In this document: positions 16,882 through 25,290 of the stretch, piece after piece
Layout of the letters: the number at the start of each line of letters is the position of its first letter
Numbering within the stretch: position 1 is the first letter of the stretch
Assembly: GCF_003634315.1 (NCBI RefSeq)
Contig: NZ_RBXL01000001.1
Span: 248,001 to 312,000 of the forward strand
Length of the DNA stretch: 64,000 nt
Source: Thiocapsa rosea
GTDB lineage: Bacteria > Pseudomonadota > Gammaproteobacteria > Chromatiales > Chromatiaceae
Direction of reading: 5' to 3'
Made by a program: the position numbers and the translations under genes
Notes under the pieces: generated by a model
The model's database searches: none
What the model saw: only the letters and a program-made list of their open reading frames with translations
Told to the model about the DNA's origin: nothing

Positions 16882-19545
16882 TCATGACGGTGGCGCACGT
16901 CGGCTTTGGACGAGGCGCGGGCAGCTCGGATGTCGCCTTCGGAGCGAGCCCAGACCCGGTATTGACTCGCTCTCAGGTCCCAAAACCATCAATACCCGCG
17001 CCGCCGCAACTGCCGCCTGCCCCAAAGAGAGCCCCCCGTCGTTCGCCGGCACCTGGCGCTGCAACAGCACCCGGAGCCCGGCCGCCTCAAGTCCGCTCGT
17101 GACGGATTCGAGGAGCAGTCGATTCTGGAAGACACCGCCGGATAGCGCGACGGTCGAAATCCCGTGACGGCTCGCCAGATCCAGGGTCAGCGTGCCGAGC
17201 GCCGTTGCGAGTCCAACGTGAAAGGCGGCAGCGATCTCCTCGGGCGGACGGCCGCGGGAGAGGTCCGCGAGCAGGTGTTCCCAGAGCGGGGCCGGGTCCA
17301 GCACCTCGCCGGTCGGCCCCGTCGATCGCCCGAACGGATAGCCGTCGCCGACCCGATCCATGGCGACGGAGGCCAGCGACTCCAGCGCGATGGCGGCCTG
17401 CCCTTCGTAGGTCAGCACCTCGCCGCCGACACCCAGCGCCGAGGCAACCGCATCGAAGAGCCGCCCGGCCGAGCTTGAGAGCGGTGCGTTGAGGCCGCGT
17501 GCGATCAGTGTGCTCAGGATCCCGAGCGGTTTGGCGTCGAGCCGCTCGATCGGCTCGAGCCCGTCGAAGCGCGCACGCCACGCAGCCCATCCGCCCGCGC
17601 TCTCCAGGTGCGCATAGAGGTTGCGCCAGGGCTCCAGGATCGCCCGTGTCCCGCCGGGCATGGCCACCGGCTTGAGATGGGCGATCCGCTTGAAGTCCAG
17701 ATAGTCGCCGAGCAGACACTCGCCGCCCCAGAGTGTGCCGTCGCTGCCGTAGCCGAGTCCGTCGAGCAGGATCCCGAGCACAGGTCCGGCGTCCAAGGGC
17801 CAGCCGTTGTCCGCCAGGGTCGAAGCGAGATGGGCGTGGTGATGCTGCACGCCGATCAGCGGCAGGCCGTCGCGCGCCACCCGGTCGCGCCCGATCAGGC
17901 TAGACCGGTAGTCCGGGTGCAGATCGACGGCGAGCGCCTCGGGGACGACCTGGAAGAGGTCGAGATAGAGGGCGAGGGTTCGCTCGTACTCGCGCGCCGT
18001 CTTGGCATCCTCCAAGTCGCCGAGATGTTGGGAGAGGATCGCCTGACCGTCGCGGACCAGACAGAAGGTATTCTTGAGTTCCCCGCCCAGCGCCAAGAGC
18101 GGCGGCGCGTCCTCGAAACCGGGCGGTAAGGGCAAGGGTGTGGGTGCATAGCCGCGCGCACGCCGGAGCAGGCGCGGCTGCCCCGCCATCACCCGAACCA
18201 CCGAGTCGTCGACCCGATTGATGATCGCCCGGTCGTGCAGCAGCAGAACATCGGCGAGCTGCCCGAGCCGTCCGAGCGCATCGGCGTTGTCGATGCACTG
18301 CGGCTCCTCGCTCAGGTTGCCGCTCGTCATCACCAGGGGCCGATCCCAGTCCGTCAAAAGCAGATGGTGGATCGGGCTGTAAGGCAGCATGACCCCCAAG
18401 GTCGTTTGACCCGGCGCAACATCCGCCGCCAAGGGTCGCAGCGCCCCAGCGCCATCACGTAGGATGGGTAGAGCACAGCGAAACCCATCTTCCCCGCTCG
18501 GATGCTCCAGTCCCAGCTCCGGTAGAGCGCAGCGAAACCCATCCCCCCCGCTCGGATGGCCCGATTCCAGCTTCGGTAGAGCGCAGCGAAACCCATCAAA
18601 CGCCATCGCATCATCCACCGATGTCCCACCCCGATCCGCCCCGCCCCGCTCCAACAGCACAATCGGCGCACCCGGACCCGCAAGCACCGCCGCCTCCCGC
18701 CCCGTTACCCGACAATAGCCCTGGATGACATCCAGGTCGCGCACCATGAGCGCCAGCGGCTTGGCATACCGCCGCTTGCGCCGACGCAGCTCGGCGACCG
18801 CATCGGGGTTGGTCGCATCGCACGCGAGATGAAAACCGCCAATCCCCTTGATCGCAAGGATCCGCCCCTCGGTCAGCAGCCGGCTCGCCGCGGCGATCGC
18901 GTCCTCGGCACCGAACGCCGTTGGATCCAAGAGGTGCCCGGCGGCATCCTGAAGCCAAACCTTGGGGCCACAGACAGGACAGGCGTTGGGCTGGGCATGG
19001 AAACGTCGGTCCGCCGGATCCTTGTACTCTGCCGCACAGTCCGGGCACATGGGAAAGGCCGCCATGCTGGTCCGGGCACGGTCGTAGGGGATCCCGGCGA
19101 CGATGCTCAGACGCGGCCCGCAGTGGGTGCAGTTGGTAAAGGGATAGCGGTAACGCCGATCGGCGGGATCCCGAATCTCGGCGACACAGGCCGCGCAGGT
19201 CGCCGCATCGGCAACGATCCCGGTGTGCACCGCGGTCGCCGCGCTCTCCAGGATGACGAAGTCCTGTCTCTGCGCGAGGTGGGCCAGCTCCTGCACATCC
19301 GCGATCGGACTGCGTTCGATCGAATCGATGCGCGCCAGCGGCGGGCATTCCTCGCGCAGCCGTTCCAGAAATCCGCTCACGCCGGGATCGTCGCCGTCGT
19401 CACTCCGGCACACCCGAATCAGGACGCCCTCGCCGTCATTGCGTACATCGCCGGACAAGCCGCACGCGCGGGCCAGTCGCCAGACGGTGGGCCGAAAGCC
19501 CACGCCTTGGACCAGGCCACGGACACGAATCGACTCGGCGGTCAC
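16882..19545 (-). CDS. hypF: Carbamoyltransferase HypF (NiFe hydrogenase maturation)
   Basis: HypF makes the thiocarboxamide on HypE that supplies the CN ligands of NiFe hydrogenase. 887 aa. Acylphosphatase domain at residues 5-90 (VQGVGFRPTVWRLA). Two zinc-finger pairs follow (CAACVAEI...CTHCGP and CPDCAAEY...CPVCGP, about 110-190). Next come the YrdC-like domain (IKGIGGFHLACDA) and the Kae1-like domain (VQHHHAHLAS, DGLGYGSDGTLWGGE, LSGGVFQNRLL). About 50 residues near 315-360 are extra: three DGFRCALP units encoded by a genomic repeat. A 25-residue C-terminal tail also looks non-native. No hydrogenase genes lie nearby. Confidence 0.95.
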   Translation of the reverse strand: MTAESIRVRGLVQGVGFRPTVWRLARACGLSGDVRNDGEGVLIRVCRSDDGDDPGVSGFLERLREECPPLARIDSIERSPIADVQELAHLAQRQDFVILESAATAVHTGIVADAATCAACVAEIRDPADRRYRYPFTNCTHCGPRLSIVAGIPYDRARTSMAAFPMCPDCAAEYKDPADRRFHAQPNACPVCGPKVWLQDAAGHLLDPTAFGAEDAIAAASRLLTEGRILAIKGIGGFHLACDATNPDAVAELRRRKRRYAKPLALMVRDLDVIQGYCRVTGREAAVLAGPGAPIVLLERGGADRGGTSVDDAMAFDGFRCALPKLESGHPSGGDGFRCALPELGLEHPSGEDGFRCALPILRDGAGALRPLAADVAPGQTTLGVMLPYSPIHHLLLTDWDRPLVMTSGNLSEEPQCIDNADALGRLGQLADVLLLHDRAIINRVDDSVVRVMAGQPRLLRRARGYAPTPLPLPPGFEDAPPLLALGGELKNTFCLVRDGQAILSQHLGDLEDAKTAREYERTLALYLDLFQVVPEALAVDLHPDYRSSLIGRDRVARDGLPLIGVQHHHAHLASTLADNGWPLDAGPVLGILLDGLGYGSDGTLWGGECLLGDYLDFKRIAHLKPVAMPGGTRAILEPWRNLYAHLESAGGWAAWRARFDGLEPIERLDAKPLGILSTLIARGLNAPLSSSAGRLFDAVASALGVGGEVLTYEGQAAIALESLASVAMDRVGDGYPFGRSTGPTGEVLDPAPLWEHLLADLSRGRPPEEIAAAFHVGLATALGTLTLDLASRHGISTVALSGGVFQNRLLLESVTSGLEAAGLRVLLQRQVPANDGGLSLGQAAVAAARVLMVLGPESESIPGLGSLRRRHPSCPRLVQSRRAPPS
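18459..18597. repeat. Three 54-bp repeat units inside hypF
   Basis: Three copies of GTAGAGCGCAGCGAAACCCATC (the first with one change) occur at 54-bp spacing, in frame with hypF. They encode DGFRCALP three times with an 18-residue period. The same core and 54-bp period occur in the intergenic array at 50757-50967. Confidence 0.9.
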
Positions 19546-19602
19546 GCTATTGCAGTCCGATGCTGATCAAGGTGCCGCTCGCCTCGTGCCGATACGCTGG
19601 AC

Positions 19603-19816
19603 TCAAGCCTCGCCGGGATAGAAGGTCCGATCGAGGATCTCGTCGAGCGCATAGGGACAGTCCTGTGTCGAACTCCTCGGCAAGATCCTCTAGATGAAGC
19701 GCGTCGAGCTTGTGTTGGCGTACAAGCTCCGCCGCACGACGGGTCCAGGCATGGAAGTCGGTCTTGTAGAGCTCGGACAAGGCACTCGCGGGTTGGTCGG
19801 GCTGCTTCGTCAACAT
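19603..19816 (-). pseudogene. DUF29 gene with internal deletion
   Basis: ATG 19816 reads LSELYKTDFHAWTRRAAELV and LDALHLEDLAEEFD, the N-terminal half of DUF29. The central part is missing. Immediately after, another frame gives CPYALDEILDRTFYPGEA ending at TGA 19603-19605, which matches the DUF29 C-terminus (CPY-hhhVLD-xFhP). The deletion joined the ends out of frame, so no normal product is made. Confidence 0.65.
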
Positions 19817-20182
19817 CGAAGGGTGCTCCTCGCGTGAGGGTCATGGTCAAGGAGGCTACCCCGGATGAAGCGCAGCGCCAAGGTGCGATTCGGTCGGCCG
19901 TAGTCGGCCAAGGCTGTATCCCCCCGGCGTTTGGACGGGGCAACCGGCGTGGACTGAATGCTATCGGCGGCGTCTTGCTAATCCGCGCGTTCTTGCCGGG
20001 CTGAAGCACGACCCACCAGCGGTGGCTTCGCGGGTATGCGGTTTCCTGGGAGTCGCCTGCCGCAACCCCGGCGAGAGGAACGCGGCATAAGCCTCGGCCC
20101 CGCCGTGCGTCGGACGACGACCAACTGTACCCGAGGCGCCCCCTGCCCTATCCTCGGGCTCCGCCCCACGAGGAGTCGCCTC
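19817..20182. other. Intergenic region upstream of corA
   Basis: No gene is recognised. It contains the corA 5' region with AGGAG at 20171-20175. No known Mg2+ riboswitch pattern could be identified by eye. Confidence 0.4.
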
Positions 20183-21298
20183 ATGGCCCGCAAGAAGCTG
20201 CTCAGAAAGCGTCCGCATCGCAAGATCGGGGCACCGCCCGGGACCCTGGTGCATGTGGGAGAGCCGAGTCAGGAGCCCATCACGTTCGATCTCGTCACCT
20301 ACGATGCCGAGCACTTCTCCGAGGTCACCTTCGGCATCCGTGAGGTCAACCGCTGTTGCGGGTTCGACAAGGGTCGCGCCGTCTCCTGGGCCAACATCAA
20401 CGGGATCCATGCCGTCGGCCACATCGAGACCATCGGTGCCTGCTTCGGCCTTCATCCCTTGGTTCTCGAAGATATCCTCAACAGCGATCACAGGCCGAAA
20501 CTGGAGGACTACGGCGACTACCTGTTTTTGGTGATGAAGATTCCCTTCTACGACAAGGCAGATGGATTCCGGGTCGAGCAGCTGAGTCTGATCCTGGGTC
20601 CGAGCTTCGTTCTCTCGTTTCAAGAGAAGAGCGGTCCCCTGTTCGATGGGATTCGCGAGCGATTGAGGAGCGGTCAGGTTCATGGCCGTGCGATGGGACC
20701 GGATTATCTGGCCTACATGCTGATCGACGCCGTGGTCGACCGCTACTTCACGACGCTGGAGAGCATCGGCGACGACATCGAAGATCTCGAGCAAGAACTC
20801 TTCACGGCTCCCGGTACCAAGACCTTGGAGGCGATCCATCACTTCAAGCGTGAAACGATTCACCTCCGTAAGTCGGTCTGGCCGCTACGCGAGGTGATCG
20901 GCGGTCTGCAGCGCGGGGACTCGAAGCTGATCGGCGAGACCACACGGGTCTTCCTGCGGGATGTCTACGACCATACCGTCCAGGTGGTCGACACGGTCGA
21001 GACCTTTCGCGACATTATCTCGGGGATGCTCGACCTCTATCTCTCGGGCATCAGCTACCGCACCAACGAGGTCATGAAGGTCTTGACCATCACGGCGACC
21101 ATCTTTATCCCGCTGACGTTCTTGGCCGGTATCTACGGCATGAACTTCGAGTACATGCCGGAGCTTAAATGGCACTGGGGCTATTTCGGCCTCTTGGGGC
21201 TGATGCTGATCCTGGCGTTGGGAATGCTGGTGTTCTTTCGCATTAAACGCTGGTTCGGCCTTGATCATCGGTTGGTCCAAAACCGCGTGTTTCGGTAG
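20183..21298 (+). CDS. corA: CorA-family magnesium transporter, C-terminus extended by an insertion
   Basis: Pentameric Mg2+ channel. Start ATG 20183 has GAGGAG eight bases upstream. The cytoplasmic funnel domain occupies residues 1-290. Two C-terminal helices follow: TITATIFIPLTFLAGIYGMN, with the GMN filter motif, and YFGLLGLMLILALGMLVFF. The native protein ended RIKRWF (358 aa) with TAA directly after. An insertion sequence entered there and the frame now runs 13 codons into it (GLDHRLVQNRVFR) to TAG 21296-21298. Function is probably kept because the extension follows the last charged residues. Confidence 0.93.
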   Translation: MARKKLLRKRPHRKIGAPPGTLVHVGEPSQEPITFDLVTYDAEHFSEVTFGIREVNRCCGFDKGRAVSWANINGIHAVGHIETIGACFGLHPLVLEDILNSDHRPKLEDYGDYLFLVMKIPFYDKADGFRVEQLSLILGPSFVLSFQEKSGPLFDGIRERLRSGQVHGRAMGPDYLAYMLIDAVVDRYFTTLESIGDDIEDLEQELFTAPGTKTLEAIHHFKRETIHLRKSVWPLREVIGGLQRGDSKLIGETTRVFLRDVYDHTVQVVDTVETFRDIISGMLDLYLSGISYRTNEVMKVLTITATIFIPLTFLAGIYGMNFEYMPELKWHWGYFGLLGLMLILALGMLVFFRIKRWFGLDHRLVQNRVFR

Positions 21299-23127
21299 GC
21301 GATCAAGCATCCTGAAGGAGTGGCAGGAGCGCCGGGGAGGCGTACCCTTGGAAGTGCAAACTGACCGAGGGAAACGCCGTTGTCCGATGCTCCTGCCTGT
21401 GTCGACTCTAGTGCAGATCGACGCCCCACGCCAATCCACGATCGCTTGGATCGCGCCAAGCACCTGCATGCGGTGGCGCAAGCCCAGCAGGATGGGCAGA
21501 GTCAACGCGCGGCGGTCAGCGGCGCCGGCGTGGCGCGCAGCACCCTGCGTCACTGGAACGCGTCCCCTGCGCCATCGGCGCCGGCGGCGCTGTCGGCCTT
21601 CGTCGAGACGCCCGAGGGCGTGGTGTGGCTGCGCCGGATCCTGGTTGCCGCGCACTGGAGCATCGGCGAGCAGGGCGGCGCGGGCGTGCGCGTGGTCTGC
21701 GATTTTCTCGAGCGCAGTGGGCTGTCGGCATTCATCGGCGCCTCCTACGGTGCGCAGCAGGCGTTCCATGCCGGCTTGGAGGAGCAGATCGTCACCGCCG
21801 CCACCGAACTGCGCGGGACGCTGGCCCAAGCCATGCCCCATCGCACACTGAGCATCGCCGAAGATGAGACGTGGAAAGACGGCATGCGTTTGGTGGGCAT
21901 CGATGCGGTCTCGAACTTCATCCTGCTCGAGCACAGGAGCGATGAGCGCTCGGCGGCGGCCTGGACACGGGCGCTCGAGGGTGGACTCGAGGGGCTGAAT
22001 GTCACGGTGGTGCAAGGCACCAGCGATGAGGCCAAGGGGCTGTTGGCGCATGTCGAGCGTGATCTGGGCGCACACCATGCCACGGACCTGTTTCATCTGC
22101 AGCATGAGGTCAGCCAGGCGATGAGTCTGTCGCTGAAGCGCGCCGAGCAACAGGCCGAGACGGCGGAGACCGAGGCGAAGGCGCGCTGGCAAGACGAATG
22201 CGCCGCCGAGCAGGCCTATCATCGGCGCCGCCACGGCCCCGGGCGCCCGCCGGCGTTCGCCGCGCGCATCGACGAGGCGCTGAGCGCTTACGTCCAAGCC
22301 AGCCTTGCGCGCGAGCAGGCCCACGCGCACCGCGCCGAGGCCAAAGCCCTGATCGGTGCGTTCAGCGAGGTCGATCATCCCTACGAGATCCAACAGGGAC
22401 AGGCGCAAACCCCCGAGCAGTTGGAGGCGCGTCTGGGAACGCTGTTTGCGCGCCTGGAGGCGATCGCCGAGGAAGCGGATCTTTCCGAGCGTCTCTGCGC
22501 ACATCTGGCCAAGGCGAAGCGCCTGACTCAAAGCCTCGTCGCCACGCTGACCTTCTTCTTCATGATGGTCAACACCCGGGTGCAGGCGCTGGACCTGGCA
22601 CCGGCCATCGAGCAGGCGATGCTCGACGATCTGATCCCGGCGCTTTATCTGGAGCGCGTCGCCGCACGCAGCACCCGCGCCGAGCCCCGTCATCGACTCC
22701 GAGCACTGAGTGCGCAGCGTCTCGCCCCGCTGAGGCAGCCCTCGCACCCGATCCAGTCGCTGGATCCGCAGACCCGTCACCATCTCGAGCAGGTCGCCGG
22801 GGAGTGTGCCGATCTGTTCCAGCGCAGCAGCTCCTGTGTCGAGGGACGCAACGGCTTCCTCGCGCTCTATCAGCACGGGCATCACCGACTCAGTCCGCGC
22901 AAGCAGCAGGTCTTGACCGCCCTGCACAACTTTGCGATCAAGCGGCCCGACGGCACCACGGCCGCCGAGCGCTTCTTCGCTCAACCCCACCCATCCTTGT
23001 TCGAGCAGGTGCTCGAGCGCATGCCCTGGCCCGCCCGACCGGCCCGACGACGACCGCGCCCGGCAAGGCAGCCTTACCTCGTTCCTGTGGCGGCTTAGCA
23101 ACAGTGGACCAATCGATGATCAAGGCC
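21257..23127 (+). mobile_element. Complete insertion sequence with DUF6399-type transposase
   Basis: 1871-bp element. Terminal inverted repeats are 23 bp with one mismatch; both ends begin GGCCTTGATCATCG (21257-21279, and the complement of 23105-23127). It is flanked by a perfect 8-bp target duplication, GCTGGTTC, at 21249-21256 and 23128-23135. One gene fills most of it. Removing the element and one target copy restores corA with its TAA stop, which confirms the boundaries. Confidence 0.95.
21380..23098 (+). CDS. DDE transposase of the DUF6399 group
   Basis: 572 aa from TTG 21380, which has GAGGGA about 9 bases upstream. The N-terminus has an HTH-like block (RAAVSGAGVARSTLRHWN). Candidate catalytic residues are D162 (SIAEDETW), D216 (QGTSDEAKG) or D236 (HATDLFHL), and E near 487 in SSCVEGRNG. 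About 230 residues, largely helical and charged, separate the second Asp from the Glu, like the insertion domains of hAT and Tn5-type enzymes. The C-terminal block SSCVEGRNGFLALYQHGHHR...NFAIKRPDGTTAAERFF is the DUF6399 signature as I recall it. Confidence 0.85.
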   Translation: MSDAPACVDSSADRRPTPIHDRLDRAKHLHAVAQAQQDGQSQRAAVSGAGVARSTLRHWNASPAPSAPAALSAFVETPEGVVWLRRILVAAHWSIGEQGGAGVRVVCDFLERSGLSAFIGASYGAQQAFHAGLEEQIVTAATELRGTLAQAMPHRTLSIAEDETWKDGMRLVGIDAVSNFILLEHRSDERSAAAWTRALEGGLEGLNVTVVQGTSDEAKGLLAHVERDLGAHHATDLFHLQHEVSQAMSLSLKRAEQQAETAETEAKARWQDECAAEQAYHRRRHGPGRPPAFAARIDEALSAYVQASLAREQAHAHRAEAKALIGAFSEVDHPYEIQQGQAQTPEQLEARLGTLFARLEAIAEEADLSERLCAHLAKAKRLTQSLVATLTFFFMMVNTRVQALDLAPAIEQAMLDDLIPALYLERVAARSTRAEPRHRLRALSAQRLAPLRQPSHPIQSLDPQTRHHLEQVAGECADLFQRSSSCVEGRNGFLALYQHGHHRLSPRKQQVLTALHNFAIKRPDGTTAAERFFAQPHPSLFEQVLERMPWPARPARRRPRPARQPYLVPVAA

Positions 23128-23135
23128 GCTGGTTC

Positions 23136-23326
23136 TAAACCGCGTCCAGAGCGACATGCGTAATTTTCATTGTTCGTTTGGCTTCGGAGATATCCTTGGT
23201 CTCAGTGAGACGCGGTTTAGAATTTAAGATTTTTAATACTTTAAACCGCGCCGGCTCCGACAGTCGTGGGAGCCGGCGCGGCCAAGCCATCCACCAAATT
23301 ACGCATACCGCACCGAGCGCGGTTTA
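23136..23326. repeat. 84/85-bp TAAACCGCG repeat pair (types A and B)
   Basis: Type A unit 23136-23219 (84 bp) and type B unit 23242-23326 (85 bp) are separated by 22 bp of AT-rich sequence. The first TAA (23136-23138) was the native corA stop before the insertion sequence arrived. The second unit ends 15 bp from the soeC stop, so the pair fills the space between two convergent genes. Confidence 0.9.
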
Positions 23327-23341
23327 AGGCCATTTCCGGCG

Positions 23342-24319
23342 TCAGGAGATGCTCTGATAGTAGAGATTCTGCGGATGTTTAGCCTCGGCAAAGAAGTACC
23401 AGCGCTCGGCGATGAGCCCGATGTACTGGATCACGAAGGCGAGGACGGGGAGCGTCGTCGATTCGATCAGGTAGGCGCCGGAGATCAAGAGGATCGGAAT
23501 CGGGAAGACCAGGACGAGGAAGCTGTTGCGCACGAGTCGAACAGTCTCGGGACTGCGTCCGTGGAAGAACTCGCGCGTGTTGAAGCTGCCGCCCATCGCA
23601 CCTTGCGCCTTCTGGACGACGGCGGTGTGACGCACGCCGATGGCTGTCTGCACGGTACTCTTGTGCTTGAGCCGAGCGTTGCGCCTGAGATGGGCGCCGC
23701 GCGAGAGGAGTGACACCAGGGTCAGCACCACGGCCCAGGTGCCGAAGAAGGACACCAAAGGGTTACCGATGTAGGCCGAATAAGCGGCGGCCAGCATGAA
23801 CCCGGAGGCCAATCCCAGGAGCGTGAAGTTGATGACGGTGAAGGTCGAGTGCCATTCCTCGAGGAATTTAACGCTCGCGTAGATCATGGCGGTCGAGACG
23901 AAGAGCGCGAAGGAGGCGATCGTCCCGAGCAGCCCCAGGATCAGGGTTGCATCCACGTTGAGCGCCTCGCCGATGCGGAACCAGGGCTGCGTCCAATGCA
24001 TCAAGTGCGCCACGCTGTAGGCAAATACCAGCGCCATGAGGATCGGCAGGATGATGACCTCGCGCGACAACCAAGAGGTGCGCCACATGGCGGCGGAGCG
24101 CCAAGCCCGCTCGGGACGTCCGAGATGGAAGAAGGATGCACCGAGTCCGATCACGAGCAAGAGGAGCGCGACCAGGCTTCCGATCGCATAGAACTGGTCC
24201 TCCTGCGCCGGGAGGAACCGAGCGAGCGCATAGAGTTGGCCGGTAAACATGGCCAAAAACAGGCCCTGACCGGCGCCGAGCAGCGTGGTCAGAAAGATAA
24301 CGGAGAATGCGGGGTGCAT
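23342..24319 (-). CDS. soeC: Sulfite dehydrogenase membrane subunit SoeC
   Basis: Membrane anchor of the SoeABC complex, passing electrons from cytoplasmic sulfite oxidation to quinone. 325 aa with eight hydrophobic segments in DmsC/NrfD style; SFFHLGRPERAWRS is a family motif in the loop after TM2, and LASGFMLAAAYSAY lies in a later helix. ATG 24319 (MHPAFSVIFLTTLLGAGQG) is chosen because the first helix starts there. It follows soeB by about 140 bases on the same strand. Confidence 0.9.
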   Translation of the reverse strand: MHPAFSVIFLTTLLGAGQGLFLAMFTGQLYALARFLPAQEDQFYAIGSLVALLLLVIGLGASFFHLGRPERAWRSAAMWRTSWLSREVIILPILMALVFAYSVAHLMHWTQPWFRIGEALNVDATLILGLLGTIASFALFVSTAMIYASVKFLEEWHSTFTVINFTLLGLASGFMLAAAYSAYIGNPLVSFFGTWAVVLTLVSLLSRGAHLRRNARLKHKSTVQTAIGVRHTAVVQKAQGAMGGSFNTREFFHGRSPETVRLVRNSFLVLVFPIPILLISGAYLIESTTLPVLAFVIQYIGLIAERWYFFAEAKHPQNLYYQSIS

Positions 24320-24460
24320 GGGTGGATGCCTTTGTCCTGTAACCAATGTCCTGTAACGAATGTCGCGTCGGCGAGTCGGATTCATCCGGATCGGCTCGCA
24401 GCGCGAAGACGGGTGTCGCTGTACTCGACCCGTCCTGCGCGCTCCGATCCGCGGGCATCC

Positions 24461-25183
24461 CTACCAGGCCACGTCGTCCAAGGTCTCCTCACCCGTGTAG
24501 GTGGTGAGATCCTCTTTGCGTAACGGGTTGTCGACACGCGTCAGCTCGTCCGGACTGATGTAAATCCGGTTCTTCTGGCGCGGCAGATAGTGATTGGCCG
24601 GCTTGGTGCCCCATTCGGGCATCAACTGATAGCCGCCGCGCTCGCGGATCGCCACCGAGACCTCCGAATCCGGGTCGTGGACGTCGCCGTAGAGCCGCGC
24701 ACTGGTCGGGCAGGCGAGCACACAGGCCGGCTGACGGTCGCGATCGGACAGCGTGGCGTCGGTGATGCGGTCGATGCAGAGTGTGCACTTCTTCATCACC
24801 TTCTCTTGCTCGTCCAACTCACGCGCACCGTAGGGACAGGCCCAAGAGCAGTATTTGCAGCCGATGCACTTATCGTAATCGACCAGCACGATGCCGTTGT
24901 CGGCGCGCTTGTGCGAGGCGCCGGTCGGGCAGACCGGGACGCAAGGCGGCTCCTCGCAATGCAGACAGCTCTTCGGGAAATGGACCGTCTCGGTATTCGG
25001 GAAGACACCGACCTCGAAGGTCTGCACCCGATTGAAGAAGGTCCCCGTCGGACTGCCGTCATAGGGGTTCTGGTCCACCATCGGGCCTGCCCAGCCGGAG
25101 GTGTTCCACTCCTTGCAGGATGTCACGCAGGCATGGCAACCGACGCACACGTTCAGGTCGATGACCAGGGCGAGTTGAGTCAT
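24461..25183 (-). CDS. soeB: Sulfite dehydrogenase iron-sulfur subunit SoeB
   Basis: 240-aa four-cluster ferredoxin-like electron-transfer subunit of the DmsB/PsrB type. Cysteine groups are seen in VCVGCHACVTSCKEW, CLHCEEPPCVPVCPTGA, CIGCKYCSWACPYGA and CTLCIDRI...PACVLACP. No signal peptide, consistent with a cytoplasmic site. It lies between soeC and soeA and connects the molybdenum subunit to the membrane anchor. Confidence 0.93.
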   Translation of the reverse strand: MTQLALVIDLNVCVGCHACVTSCKEWNTSGWAGPMVDQNPYDGSPTGTFFNRVQTFEVGVFPNTETVHFPKSCLHCEEPPCVPVCPTGASHKRADNGIVLVDYDKCIGCKYCSWACPYGARELDEQEKVMKKCTLCIDRITDATLSDRDRQPACVLACPTSARLYGDVHDPDSEVSVAIRERGGYQLMPEWGTKPANHYLPRQKNRIYISPDELTRVDNPLRKEDLTTYTGEETLDDVAW

Positions 25184-25290
25184 GTCTAAATCTCTTCGTT
25201 GTCGGCCATCAGCCGCGGGATCGGACGTCGGGTTGCGAGCCCGCGATGCCTCTCATCGCCGGACCCTGGACAAACCGCTGAGCGCCGAAG

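Noticed and set aside
20885-23101. 738-codon minus-strand frame across the IS
   Set aside because: It is antisense to the transposase, which has motifs and sits exactly between the inverted repeats; the reverse frame is a codon-bias shadow.
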